From: CAYPZU01 sp964415395
GTDB lineage: Bacteria; Chlamydiota; Chlamydiia; Chlamydiales; SM23-39
Direction: 5' to 3'
Assembly: GCA_964415395.1 (NCBI GenBank)
Contig: CAYPZU010000016.1
Coordinates: 1-35,283, forward strand
Length of the DNA stretch: 35,283 nt
The notes beneath the pieces were generated by a model. The model had not been told where the DNA came from. It searched no databases and saw only the letters and a list, made by a program, of their open reading frames with translations. The position numbers and the translations under genes are program-made. Position 1 is the first letter of the stretch, and each line of letters opens with the position of its first letter. Shown here one piece after another: positions 1 through 8,518 of the stretch.

Positions 1-568
1 CGGCGCGCGGGAGCTGACCGAGACGATCCAGTCGATCGTTTTGCGGCTGGCGAAAGAAGAGGGGATCGTTTTTCCCCGCGAGGCGCTGGAAGATCTGCTC
101 GATTGGCTCGATGAAGGGGCCGCCAACCGAAAGAAGGAGATTCAGGGAAGGGTCTTTTACGCCGACAGGAAGATCCTGTTCCTTTTAAATGCGAAGCTGC
201 CTGTTTTCGAAGCGCCGATGGAGATCGGAACCGGAAAAAGGCGTTCGGGAGATTGGATCGTCGAAGGAGAAGAAGCGGGAGGGGAGGCGTCCGCGCCCCC
301 CTGTTGGAAAGATGTGTGGAGCGGGCGATTCACTCTTCTGTTGGAAAAAGGAAATCTTCTGTTAGACTGGACGGCTTTAGACGGGAAGCTTGGCAAGCTC
401 TGGAGCGACCGGAAAACTCCCTCCTTTTTCCGTAGGCTTGTTCCTATTGTCTTAAGGGACGGCGCTTTGGAGGGGGAATTTTTGTCCGGCAGAGCGGTCC
501 CCGCAAAAGAACCAAAGGTGAAATTTTCATTTTATTTTGCTCCAAAAGATTCATTTCCAGTGTTTTAG
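1..568 (+). CDS. tilS: tRNA(Ile)-lysidine synthase, C-terminal part (truncated by window start)
   Basis: The frame is open from base 2 to a TAG at 566-568, so only about 188 C-terminal residues are visible and the N-terminal PP-loop ATPase domain lies outside the window. TilS modifies the wobble C of tRNA-Ile(CAU) to lysidine in the cytoplasm, so that AUA rather than AUG is read. The visible part has the helical stretch and the beta-rich tail (motif GRVFYADRK near the middle) expected of the TilS C-terminal substrate-binding region. The assignment leans on position: in chlamydiae the mesJ/tilS gene directly precedes ftsH, as here. No catalytic motif can be checked in this fragment, so a different upstream protein cannot be wholly excluded. 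Confidence 0.72.
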   Translation, partial: GARELTETIQSIVLRLAKEEGIVFPREALEDLLDWLDEGAANRKKEIQGRVFYADRKILFLLNAKLPVFEAPMEIGTGKRRSGDWIVEGEEAGGEASAPPCWKDVWSGRFTLLLEKGNLLLDWTALDGKLGKLWSDRKTPSFFRRLVPIVLRDGALEGEFLSGRAVPAKEPKVKFSFYFAPKDSFPVF

Positions 569-729
569 GGATAAGCGTTTCGGCGGGGCCAGACAATTTA
601 ATAGTTTTTTGCTATGAGGACGTTTCCAGGGGCGTGCGGAAACGGCCCTGAAGGCTTTACTTTATCGTGAAAAGGTGGTTTAATTAACCTGCTTAAACAG
701 TAATCTAAGATAAACAAAACAAGGCGTTT

Positions 730-3471
730 ATGGCCAAAATGAGACCCGATCCGAAAAAAAGCTTTCCAGGCGGATTCCTCGTATTTCTCCTGGCGGCGAT
801 CCTGATCATTCTCGGTATCCAGACTTTCACGAGCGACAAGATAGCGAAGGTCTCATTCAGCCACCAGGTGGAGCATCTCTCCAACCTGAACCTCACCGTT
901 CCCGAGGAAAACCGGAAAATCGCCCAGAACGAGAACCTTGTTACGTTCAGCGGCCGATTCCGCGACCGCCTCTCCGACGAGAGCAACGAGCGCTACCGCT
1001 ATCTCGAACTGTTGAACCGGAATCATGAACTGAAAGCTGAAGGGTCCCGCCTTTCAGCCGAGCTCGAGACGCTCCAGAAAAACGTTCAGGATGCAGCCGA
1101 TCTCTACCTTCATATCAGCGGACAGACCCTGTACCGTTCCGGATTCACCGTCGTCGGCTCGCTTTATGACACCCCGGATCGGGACAGCGCCATCATTATC
1201 AAGAGCCTCTCCGACCGCGAAGTCGCGAATGTCCCCTTTGTCCAAAGGGCGTTGGGTTTAGCGCAGCAGGCGCAGACAGTCGACTCGATGGATGCCGCCG
1301 CAAAAGATCTCCGCGACTTGATCGCTCTTCTCCGGTCGCCCGCGCTCGGGATCGGAACTGAGTCGATCAAGCAGGAACTCAAGACGATCGACAGCCAAAT
1401 TTCAGCTGCTTTGGAGCAGTCTCCCGAACATCAGATGAAAACGTATCGGAACGCGCTGAATCAACTCACTGCGCTGATTGGCGATTTGGGTCGGGAAAAA
1501 GACGGCGTCCGCCTCGGCGCGCTGAGAAGCGTCCGCAGCTATGTCGAACAGCTCAAGCAATATTCCCAGGTATCCCACGATCTCGAAAAGAATGAAGCTC
1601 TGCTTGAGAAGGCAAGATCGAAAGTCGCCTCGGTCATCTGGTATTTCAACAACCAGGAACTTTCGACGAGAGCCCTGGAAAAGCAGGATCCGGAATCGTT
1701 CAACTATTGGTTTTCCCAGGCTAAGCAGGAATGGGATAACTACAATGCGAACAAAGGGCTTGCTTACCGCGCGCCCGACCAACCCCGCAATACCGTCTTG
1801 GAAAAGACATTCAAGAGCCAAGAACCGGCTCCGAATTATTTCAGCTACATTCTGACGATGCTGCCCGTCTTGCTGGTGATCCTTTTCCTCTACTTCATCT
1901 TCTCCAGGCAGATGAAAGGGGTCGGCTCTTCCGCGATGAATTTCGGCAAGTCGCCCGCCAAGCTGATGACGAAAGAGACCCTGAAGGTCACGTTCAAAGA
2001 TGTCGCCGGAGCTGACGAGGCAAAGGAAGAGCTGAAAGAGATCGTCGACTTTTTAAAAGATCCGCAGAGATTTACATCGCTCGGCGCGAGAATCCCAAAA
2101 GGGGTTTTGCTCGTTGGGCCGCCTGGAACGGGAAAGACCCTGATCGCGAAAGCGGTTGCGGGGGAAGCGGACCGCCCCTTCTTCTCGATCTCCGGATCTG
2201 ATTTCGTAGAAATGTTCGTCGGCGTCGGCGCGAGCCGCATCCGCGACATGTTCGACACGGCGAAGAAAAACGCCCCCTGCATTATCTTCATGGACGAGAT
2301 CGATGCGGTCGGACGCCATCGCGGCGCAGGCATCGGCGGCGGACATGACGAGCGGGAGCAGACACTCAACCAGCTTCTCGTCGAAATGGATGGATTCGAT
2401 ACGAAGGAAGGGGTCATTTTAATGGCCGCGACCAACCGCCCCGATATCCTCGACAAAGCGCTCTTAAGACCTGGCCGTTTCGACCGGCGCGTCGTGCTCG
2501 ATCTGCCTGACATCAAAGGTCGCCTTGAGATTTTAAAAGTGCATGCCCGGAAAATCAAAATCGACGCTTCGGTCGATTTAAACGACGTCGCGCGCAGCAC
2601 GCCTGGCGCATCCGGCGCGGATCTGGAGAATGTTTTGAATGAAGCGGCTCTCCTTGCCGCCCGAAAAGGGCGCAGCGCGGTCACTTCGTCCGAAGTTCGC
2701 GAAGCGTGCGATAAAGTGCGCTATGGAAAAGAGCGGCGCAGCCTTGAAATGGACCAGAACGAGAAGCTCACGACTGCTTACCACGAATCGGGCCATGCGA
2801 TCGCAGGCTTGATCGTCAAACACAGCGATCCGGTAGATAAAGTGACGATCATTCCGCGCGGGTTCTCTCTTGGCGCAACCCACTTCATGCCCAAGAAGAA
2901 CCGCTTAAGCTATTGGAAGCGGGAAGTGCTCGACCAGCTCGTCGTCCTGATGGGCGGGCGCGCTGCGGAAGAACTCTTTGTCAAAGATATGTCGTCCGGC
3001 GCCCAGCATGACATCATGCAGGCGACCAAAATCGCCCGCAGCATGGTGTGCGAATGGGGGATGAGCGACAACCTCGGGACAGTCACGTATGACGAGCGGT
3101 CCGAATCGGGTCAATATCTCGGCATGGCGGGCTATCATGAGAAGAATTATTCAGATGAAACCGCCCGCAAAATCGATAAGGAAGTAAAAGACCTGATCGA
3201 AGCGGCTCATAAACGCGCCGTCGAAATCCTGGATGAGAACAAAGAAAAAGTCCAGCTTATGACCGATATGCTCATGGAATTCGAGACGCTCGATGCGACC
3301 GACGTCAAAGAAATCATGGAAGGCTCCTGGAATGCGGAGAAGAAGCGCGAGCGGGTAAAAGTCGCCGACGAGCTGCAGAAGAAAAGTCCTCCGCCGATCC
3401 CTCCAATTCCTGCTGCGGTTCGCCCGCCGGCAGAACCTGGCGCGGGAATTCAGCCAGGTTTAAATACCTGA
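730..3471 (+). CDS. ftsH: ATP-dependent zinc metalloprotease FtsH
   Basis: Membrane-anchored AAA+ protease that degrades unneeded or misfolded membrane and cytosolic proteins. The 913-residue product has a membrane segment at about 14-33, a very long extracytoplasmic region, and a second membrane segment at about 373-394. The AAA module follows, with Walker A GPPGTGKT at 463-470 and Walker B IIFMDE at 518-523. The zinc site is HESGH at 685-689, with D761 as the likely third ligand. The tail is Pro-rich. E. coli FtsH is about 640 residues; the extra length is almost all periplasmic, and I recall chlamydial FtsH being of this size. The ATG at 730 follows AAGG at a normal distance. It lies 161 bp after tilS, matching chlamydial order. 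Confidence 0.97.
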   Translation: MAKMRPDPKKSFPGGFLVFLLAAILIILGIQTFTSDKIAKVSFSHQVEHLSNLNLTVPEENRKIAQNENLVTFSGRFRDRLSDESNERYRYLELLNRNHELKAEGSRLSAELETLQKNVQDAADLYLHISGQTLYRSGFTVVGSLYDTPDRDSAIIIKSLSDREVANVPFVQRALGLAQQAQTVDSMDAAAKDLRDLIALLRSPALGIGTESIKQELKTIDSQISAALEQSPEHQMKTYRNALNQLTALIGDLGREKDGVRLGALRSVRSYVEQLKQYSQVSHDLEKNEALLEKARSKVASVIWYFNNQELSTRALEKQDPESFNYWFSQAKQEWDNYNANKGLAYRAPDQPRNTVLEKTFKSQEPAPNYFSYILTMLPVLLVILFLYFIFSRQMKGVGSSAMNFGKSPAKLMTKETLKVTFKDVAGADEAKEELKEIVDFLKDPQRFTSLGARIPKGVLLVGPPGTGKTLIAKAVAGEADRPFFSISGSDFVEMFVGVGASRIRDMFDTAKKNAPCIIFMDEIDAVGRHRGAGIGGGHDEREQTLNQLLVEMDGFDTKEGVILMAATNRPDILDKALLRPGRFDRRVVLDLPDIKGRLEILKVHARKIKIDASVDLNDVARSTPGASGADLENVLNEAALLAARKGRSAVTSSEVREACDKVRYGKERRSLEMDQNEKLTTAYHESGHAIAGLIVKHSDPVDKVTIIPRGFSLGATHFMPKKNRLSYWKREVLDQLVVLMGGRAAEELFVKDMSSGAQHDIMQATKIARSMVCEWGMSDNLGTVTYDERSESGQYLGMAGYHEKNYSDETARKIDKEVKDLIEAAHKRAVEILDENKEKVQLMTDMLMEFETLDATDVKEIMEGSWNAEKKRERVKVADELQKKSPPPIPPIPAAVRPPAEPGAGIQPGLNT

Positions 3472-3494
3472 CCGACAATTAGATAGATAAAAAT

Positions 3495-3521
3495 CTAGCA
3501 CTCGACGTCGTCGAGTGCTAG
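3495..3521. promoter_or_regulatory. CIRCE operator (HrcA binding site)
   Basis: The arms CTAGCACTC (3495-3503) and GAGTGCTAG (3513-3521) are separated by 9 bases. This matches the CIRCE consensus TTAGCACTC-N9-GAGTGCTAA except at the outermost pair. The symmetry extends inward, giving 12-bp perfect arms around a 3-base centre. The element overlaps the -35 box of the hsp20 promoter, so bound HrcA should block RNA polymerase. It is also 24 bp past the ftsH stop and could form a hairpin in that transcript, though no T-run follows. Confidence 0.93.
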
Positions 3522-3547
3522 ACAAAATCCACCCTCTTCGCTACAAT
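3519..3547 (+). promoter_or_regulatory. Predicted sigma-70-type (sigma66) promoter of hsp20
   Basis: The -35 box TAGACA (3519-3524) is followed by a 17-bp spacer and the -10 box TACAAT (3542-3547). Each box is one base from consensus. Transcription would begin near 3554, about 40 bases before the hsp20 ATG. The CIRCE right arm shares 3519-3521 with the -35 box. Confidence 0.75.
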
Positions 3548-3592
3548 CTGGAAATAGATTGCGATGAACGCAATTCAACCAGGAGTGTAACG

Positions 3593-4016
3593 ATGAATGC
3601 TAGAGCTTATCTTCCCAGCCTTTTCAATGAACTTCTCAACGAAGAGACCTTTCCTGAGCTTTTCAGGAATAACTGCTCCAAAGGGCAATGCTTAGGCGTC
3701 AATCTGTATGAGGACGACCAGGCGATTTATCTGGAAGCTCCCGTTCCTGGAATCAAAGCGGAAGAGATTAAAATCTTCTTTGATAAGGGAGGTCTTTCTA
3801 TTGAAGCGAAGGCGGCTGAAGAGAAGAAGGATGTGAAATACCATTTCAAATCCGCCGCCAACTATTCGTACTGGATTCCTCTTCCTGCAGGGAAAATTGA
3901 TGAAAATGCCCAGCCGGAAGCGGTATGCAAGNNNNNNNNNNGATGGCATCTTGAAAGTCGCCTTTGCGAAAAGCCGCGCTTCGAAGCCGCTCAAAATCGC
4001 GGTGAAGACCGGTTAA
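3593..4016 (+). CDS. Small heat-shock protein, Hsp20/alpha-crystallin family (interrupted by assembly gap)
   Basis: ATP-independent chaperone that holds unfolding proteins in the cytoplasm. ATG 3593 follows AGGAG by 7 bases. The product begins MNARAYLPSLF and continues into an alpha-crystallin domain (motifs NLYEDDQAIYLEAPVPG and SYWIPLP). Ten Ns at 3932-3941 interrupt codon 113/114. Read literally the frame is lost. If the Ns are removed the frame continues perfectly as VCK-DGILKVAFAK, which is the expected start of the last conserved strand, and ends with KIAVKTG and TAA at 4014-4016. The true product is therefore about 137 residues plus any whole codons missing in the gap. Expression should be heat-inducible through the upstream CIRCE. 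It is not a pseudogene on this evidence. Confidence 0.92.
3932..3941. other. Assembly gap (10 N)
   Basis: Ten Ns lie inside hsp20. The length is not a multiple of three, yet the flanking codons join in frame and in family alignment when the gap is closed to zero. The 10 is probably a placeholder for a gap of zero or 3n bases. Confidence 0.95.
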
Positions 4017-4363
4017 CGCACCTGAATCTGGATTGGACGTAAATCAACCCCGGCTCTGCCGGGGTTTCTTATTTGTACGATCACCCGAACCGAAAGAGAA
4101 GCGGGGTCGAGCCGCAAAGCTTTCTGGAGAATCCCTGCTCCAATGAACAGGAACATCATCCCGTTCGGGATTGGGTGAGTCGACCAGCGGCATCCCCATT
4201 CGTTGTAAAAGCCGTTGCTTGGATTGCACTGGAGCAGCGATTGAGTCATCAGCATGATCGACCCGGTTGTGCCTATGAACGTCAGCGGCTGGCGGGAATA
4301 CCAGTTCAAAAAGCGGGCGGTCTGCTCTCCCAAATAGGTAGGGATTTGCCAAATAGATGTCAT
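4013..4363 (-). CDS. Possible small membrane protein, hypothetical
   Basis: I do not recognise this 116-residue frame. It reads more like a protein than the overlapping frames. It has two hydrophobic segments at about residues 27-44 (PLTFIGTTGSIMLMTQSL) and 68-82 (GMMFLFIGAGILQKA), with a Trp/Tyr/Asn-rich turn between them. The C-terminal 25 or so residues are encoded by the hsp20 terminator palindrome and the end of hsp20, so the real end may differ. The stop overlaps the hsp20 stop in a convergent arrangement. The ribosome-binding site is weak (AAGAGA before ATG 4363). It could be a spurious frame. Confidence 0.42.
   Translation of the reverse strand: MTSIWQIPTYLGEQTARFLNWYSRQPLTFIGTTGSIMLMTQSLLQCNPSNGFYNEWGCRWSTHPIPNGMMFLFIGAGILQKALRLDPASLSVRVIVQIRNPGRAGVDLRPIQIQVR
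4046..4070 (+). terminator. Rho-independent terminator after hsp20
   Basis: A 9-bp perfect stem, AACCCCGGC (4046-4054) with GCCGGGGTT (4058-4066), has a 3-base loop and is followed by a T-rich stretch (TTTCTTATTT from 4065). It starts 30 bases after the hsp20 stop. The minus-strand ORF 4013-4363 would read through it, where the T-tail is poorer. Confidence 0.88.
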
Positions 4364-4432
4364 TCAGTCTCTTAAAAGAGATCTATTTTTCTCTGGATGC
4401 CCATTTCCGTAAAGAGGTATCCTATCCGGCCT

Positions 4433-5047
4433 ATGAATTCTTTATTCGTTCCTCTCATTAAAGGTCTTTTTACCGGAGGCGGTCTGATCATCGCGATCGG
4501 CGCCCAGAATGCGTTTGTTTTGAAGCAGGGGCTTTTGCGCAACCAGGTGTTTGCGACGGCGCTTTTCTGCATCCTGGGCGACGCGATCCTGATCGGACTG
4601 GGAGTGGGCGGGATGGGGAAAGTGTTTACCAGCAGCGAGTGGCTTCTGTTCCTTTCCAAATGGGGCGGGATCGCCTTTCTTTCCTGGTATGGATATCGGG
4701 CGTTCCGCTCGGCCTTCAGCCGATCGCAAATTCTGCATGCGGCGGGGATGGAGCGCCCTTCTCTCAAAGAGACATTTATGGTCGTGGCTGCAGTGACTTT
4801 CCTGAACCCGCACGCCTATCTCGATACATTCGTTCTCTTGGGCAGCATCGGCAGCCAGTTCGAAGAGGCGGCCCGCCCCTATTTCGCACTCGGCGCGATT
4901 CTCGCTTCCGTTTTCTGGTTTTTCGGTCTCTCGTACGGAGCGCGTCTTTTAGCTCCCTTATTCATGAAGCCGAAATCGTGGAAAATTCTCGATTTCCTCG
5001 TGGGCTGCTCGATGCTCTTCATCGCCCTTTCTCTTCTGATCGGATAG
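4433..5047 (+). CDS. LysE/ArgO family amino-acid exporter
   Basis: Inner-membrane exporter of the LysE/RhtB superfamily. Characterised members expel lysine or arginine. The 204-residue product starts MNSLFVPLIKGLFTGGG and shows the family signature IAIGAQNAFVLKQGL near residues 20-34. It has about six hydrophobic helices and the conserved NPHAYLDTFVLLGS segment in the middle, a variant of the usual NPHVYLDT. An upstream in-frame ATG at 4397 would add 12 residues, but family alignment favours 4433. The substrate cannot be told from sequence; ArgO-like arginine export is the closest guess. The gene ends 52 bp before the exoprotein gene and may be co-transcribed with it. Confidence 0.88.
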   Translation: MNSLFVPLIKGLFTGGGLIIAIGAQNAFVLKQGLLRNQVFATALFCILGDAILIGLGVGGMGKVFTSSEWLLFLSKWGGIAFLSWYGYRAFRSAFSRSQILHAAGMERPSLKETFMVVAAVTFLNPHAYLDTFVLLGSIGSQFEEAARPYFALGAILASVFWFFGLSYGARLLAPLFMKPKSWKILDFLVGCSMLFIALSLLIG

Positions 5048-5078
5048 CATTTAATTATTAATTTGAAAATGGTATGAA

Positions 5079-5099
5079 GGATCAAAACAAGGTTGATCC
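5079..5099 (+). promoter_or_regulatory. Inverted repeat enclosing the Shine-Dalgarno of the exoprotein gene
   Basis: GGATCAA (5079-5085) and TTGATCC (5093-5099) form a perfect 7-bp stem with a 7-base loop AACAAGG. The loop contains the only plausible Shine-Dalgarno, and the ATG follows immediately at 5100. It could be an operator or a translation-control hairpin. A 7-bp palindrome can also occur by chance. Confidence 0.35.
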
Positions 5100-8000
5100 A
5101 TGCGTACGATTTGTTCCGCTGTTGCACTCATTTTTGCGCAATCGCTTTGCGCGCTTCCGGGAATCCTTTCCGTTTCTGAGGGAGAGGCTTCGGTCGCAAT
5201 GCAGTCGATTCAGGAGATGGAGATTTCGGCTTCCGACGGGGCGGTTCTTGATTGGGGATCGTTTTCGATCGGAGCGGATGAAATCGTGAGATTTCTGCAG
5301 CCTGATGCGGCGGCGCTTGCAGTCAACCGCGTGATGAGCCAGGAGATTTCGTCTCTGTTGGGGCGTCTTGAGGCGAATGGACGGGTAGTTTTATTGAACC
5401 CGAACGGAATCCTGGTGGGGCAGGGCGCAGTGATCGATACGGGCTCGTTTGTCGCTGCCGCCTTCGACCATTTGGAAAACTTTCGGAGCGGGCATCTTGA
5501 GTTTGGAGCGGGCCGGATCCAGAGCGAAGGGATGATTTTCGCGCGGGCGGGCGATGCGGCGTTTGCCGCCGGGCGGATCGAACAGTCGGGACGAATCGAA
5601 GCTTTGCGGGGAGAAGTTTTATTCAGGGCCGGCGAAGAGATTGAAAATTCGGGGGCGATTGCAGCTCCCAGGATCACGTTTTTATCTTCGGGAACAGTCT
5701 CCGTCGCTGGAGAGCTGACGGCTTTGGCTGGCGGGAAGGGAGGCAAGATCCATATCCTGGGCAATGTGAACCATATTTTCCGGCCGGCCCGGATCAATGC
5801 GTCAGGACCGATGGGAGGTGGGGAAATATTGATCGGAGGCGATTTCCGCGGGAAAAATCCGCTGATTCCCCGGAGCAGGAGAACGTTCATCGATGCGGGC
5901 GCTTCCGTTTACGCGGACGCCTCTTTGAATGGGAACGGGGGGAGAGTGATCGTATGGAGCGATGAAGCGACGATTTCCTCCGGATTCCTTTCAGCCGAAG
6001 GGGGAGTTCAAGGAGGGGATGGGGGGCTTATCGAAATCTCTTCGAAAGGGCTTCTTTCGCCTCTTGGCAGGACGAGCACGCTGGCTCCTCTTGGCAGAAC
6101 AGGACTTCTTTTTTTAGACCCTTGCGCAGTAACGATCTCGAATGCGGGGGATATGAATGCGACCTACAGCGCGATGACGCAGGATTACGCTTTCTCTGGA
6201 GCTGCAGCGAATATTGATGTAACAGCTTTGGGCATGCACCTTCAGTCGAATAACGTGACGATCGATGCAGCAAGCGGCGGCGGAACGGCGCCGAGCGGAT
6301 CAATCTCGCTTCTGCCAGGGTTGGGCAATACGCTCATTTGGGATTCTTCGATGACGCCGCCGAATCTCCCGACAAAGCTTACGCTGATCGCTGACGGGTT
6401 CATCGACATTCAGAATGTGATTTTTTCGCAGCACCTTTCTGCCGCTCCGGGGGAGGTGGTGATCGAAATCAACGCCCCTGTAGTGACGATTGGGGAGCCC
6501 ACCCTGATGTTGGCCAATTCGGCGCAACTCATCGCTGCGACTGGACAAGTTCAGGTAAATGCATCGACTTCTCTCACCATCTATGGGAATGCAGCATCAT
6601 CAGGAGGCATTCAAGCCGGCAGTTTGATGATGCCTGTTCAAGTTGGCTCGATTTCTATCAACACGGGTTCATTCTATTTGGAATCGGGTTCTGCCTTTAC
6701 AAGCGTTGTCGCTTATGGCGACATTTCCATTGACGCGGGTGGGGATATTGAATTTCATGCAGGAACAGCTCCTGGCGGGCTTCTCATGGCGGATCCCGCA
6801 GGGACTATATTCATCAGAGGAGGCGGAGATCTCACTCTGGAGGGCGGGAGCGGCGCAGGTTCCGCGGCAGGAGCGATCATAGCGCTCAGCGGAGGGACGG
6901 TCGACATTGCGATGGATGGGGATTATATTTTACAGGGCGGCACATCCACAGGAGACGGAAACACAGGGATTTCGATTAACGGGGGAACGGGAAGTGTCAC
7001 GGTATCGGGGCGTAATATTTATCTGAATGCGGGAACTGCTCCTGCAGCCACCGCCATAGCGGCGATCGGAATTGTAGCACCCGCTTCGGGAGACGTAACT
7101 GTTACGGCGACAGGATCGGACGGAATTGTTGCGACAGCGCAAGGAGGCAGCGGCGCGGGGATATTGAACTTGGGCGGCGTCTCGACCGATCTCATTTCGA
7201 TCACGACGACCCATCTGCAGCTATTCGGCTCCAATACGCCTGGCGCAATGAACGTAGGAGGGCTGATTCTTGCTGGAGCTGCTGATCTTTCTATCCAGGC
7301 ATCTGGCGATCTTATTATGACTGCCGGAGGGGGCGCGGGGGGGAATACCGCTGCCATTCAGAAGGGAGGCACGGGCTCTGTCGCGGTCTCGGCTAGGAAT
7401 GCGTTCCTTACAGGAGGTTCTTCTCCTGGTTCATTTGCCTTCATTGCAAATGACGCTGGTTCGGTGACGATTGATCTTTCCGGGGATTGCGTTTTGAATG
7501 GGGGAAGCGCTTTATCTACGTTTGCGGCTCTTGTCGCATCGTTTTCAGGAGGCAGCGGAAATCTGACGCTGCAGGCTAGAAATTTAAGCGTAACAGGCGG
7601 AAGTGGAGACAACGCGATAGCTGGCTTATTTACAGGCGATATCACGATGGGAATGGGAGGAGGGGATGGGGCGATTTCTGTTTCTCTTTTCGGAACCAAT
7701 GGAGCATCCCTGACAGGAGGAGCGGGCGCGGGAGCAACCGCAAGAATTGAGACGCTTGGGTCTTCAACGGCGAATGCAATCTCGATTTCGGCGCTGCATC
7801 CGAGCGCGAATCTTTCTCTTGCTACGGGAAGCGGGATGGGGTCGAATGCTGCGATCCATACCCTTTCCGGCGGCGCGATCGATCTTGCAGTCGGACATGA
7901 CATCGTGTTGCAGGATGCGGCAGGCAGCCTCGCATCGATCGAAATGGGGGCGGGGGGAGCGGGCGATCTTTTCATTAGCGCCGGCCATTCGCTTTCGATC

Positions 8001-8513
8001 AATTCTTCCGTCTTGAATTTGGGCAGCGGAAATCTATTTATTGTCGTTGACGCCGCTTTTCCTTCGTCGCCTCTTTTTGGATCGGGATCGTTGAGTCTGG
8101 GACCCAGCGGGATCATCAGCGCGGCTGGAGGGTTGGTGCGGATTTGGTCCGCTCAGCAGGGACTCAATACGATCAGCGGTTTGATCAATGGCGTTTCATT
8201 TGATCGGGGGACGCTCTTCATCAATTCGGATCAGGAGGTCTGGTGCACTTACTACCCCTCAGGAACAGGAACTTCGCCTCTGATCTTTTTCTATAAGGAC
8301 TGTTTGCAGGAACTCGTCTTTCAGGCATCCGTCATCGATTCGGAAGCGCTGGAGGATCTCCACCCTTCGAATGAAAATCCGGGATGGTTCGCGCGGTTTT
8401 ATCTGCAGGGCGGAGGATTGGGAGATCCGGAACTTTCCGTCCGCGAACCATATCTGATCCGCAGACGGATTTTGAAAACGATCGACCAGCCCAAAACCTA
8501 TACGGCCTGGTAG
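5100..8513 (+). CDS. Filamentous haemagglutinin family exoprotein (two-partner-secretion type N-terminus)
   Basis: Predicted secreted adhesin-like protein of 1137 residues. The N-terminus looks like a signal peptide (MRTICSAVALIFAQSLCALPG), followed by a haemagglutination-activity (TPS) domain at about 40-160. That domain carries the motifs DWGSFSIGADEIVRF, VNRV and NPNGILVGQGA (NPNGI at 100-104). The rest is low-complexity Gly/Ser/Ala-rich sequence with irregular beta-strand repeats (many GG, TGG and SGAG turns), typical of a right-handed beta-helix. The short C-terminal region contains two Cys and no autotransporter barrel. The usual TpsB outer-membrane partner is not in the window. The stop is only 5 bp from the convergent aspS stop. 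Function as a surface adhesin is inferred from the family. Confidence 0.87.
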   Translation: MRTICSAVALIFAQSLCALPGILSVSEGEASVAMQSIQEMEISASDGAVLDWGSFSIGADEIVRFLQPDAAALAVNRVMSQEISSLLGRLEANGRVVLLNPNGILVGQGAVIDTGSFVAAAFDHLENFRSGHLEFGAGRIQSEGMIFARAGDAAFAAGRIEQSGRIEALRGEVLFRAGEEIENSGAIAAPRITFLSSGTVSVAGELTALAGGKGGKIHILGNVNHIFRPARINASGPMGGGEILIGGDFRGKNPLIPRSRRTFIDAGASVYADASLNGNGGRVIVWSDEATISSGFLSAEGGVQGGDGGLIEISSKGLLSPLGRTSTLAPLGRTGLLFLDPCAVTISNAGDMNATYSAMTQDYAFSGAAANIDVTALGMHLQSNNVTIDAASGGGTAPSGSISLLPGLGNTLIWDSSMTPPNLPTKLTLIADGFIDIQNVIFSQHLSAAPGEVVIEINAPVVTIGEPTLMLANSAQLIAATGQVQVNASTSLTIYGNAASSGGIQAGSLMMPVQVGSISINTGSFYLESGSAFTSVVAYGDISIDAGGDIEFHAGTAPGGLLMADPAGTIFIRGGGDLTLEGGSGAGSAAGAIIALSGGTVDIAMDGDYILQGGTSTGDGNTGISINGGTGSVTVSGRNIYLNAGTAPAATAIAAIGIVAPASGDVTVTATGSDGIVATAQGGSGAGILNLGGVSTDLISITTTHLQLFGSNTPGAMNVGGLILAGAADLSIQASGDLIMTAGGGAGGNTAAIQKGGTGSVAVSARNAFLTGGSSPGSFAFIANDAGSVTIDLSGDCVLNGGSALSTFAALVASFSGGSGNLTLQARNLSVTGGSGDNAIAGLFTGDITMGMGGGDGAISVSLFGTNGASLTGGAGAGATARIETLGSSTANAISISALHPSANLSLATGSGMGSNAAIHTLSGGAIDLAVGHDIVLQDAAGSLASIEMGAGGAGDLFISAGHSLSINSSVLNLGSGNLFIVVDAAFPSSPLFGSGSLSLGPSGIISAAGGLVRIWSAQQGLNTISGLINGVSFDRGTLFINSDQEVWCTYYPSGTGTSPLIFFYKDCLQELVFQASVIDSEALEDLHPSNENPGWFARFYLQGGGLGDPELSVREPYLIRRRILKTIDQPKTYTAW

Positions 8514-8518
8514 GGCTC

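Noticed and set aside
621..644. Inverted repeat CGTTTCC/GGAAACG after tilS as a terminator
   Set aside because: A 7-bp stem with a 10-base loop and no T-run after it. Too weak to call in the 161-bp tilS-ftsH gap.
4364..4388. TCTCTTAAAAGAGA followed by TCTATTTTT as a terminator
   Set aside because: AT-rich 6-bp stem with a 2-base loop is sterically poor, and there is no gene upstream on that strand needing it.
7358..8116. Minus-strand frame inside the exoprotein gene
   Set aside because: Pro/Ala-rich antisense shadow of Gly/Ser-rich repeats, with no motif or ribosome-binding site.
5100..8513. Polymorphic membrane protein (Pmp) identity for the exoprotein
   Set aside because: The GGAI/FxxN repeat pairs and C-terminal autotransporter barrel of chlamydial Pmps are not seen. 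The TPS haemagglutinin N-terminus is clear.
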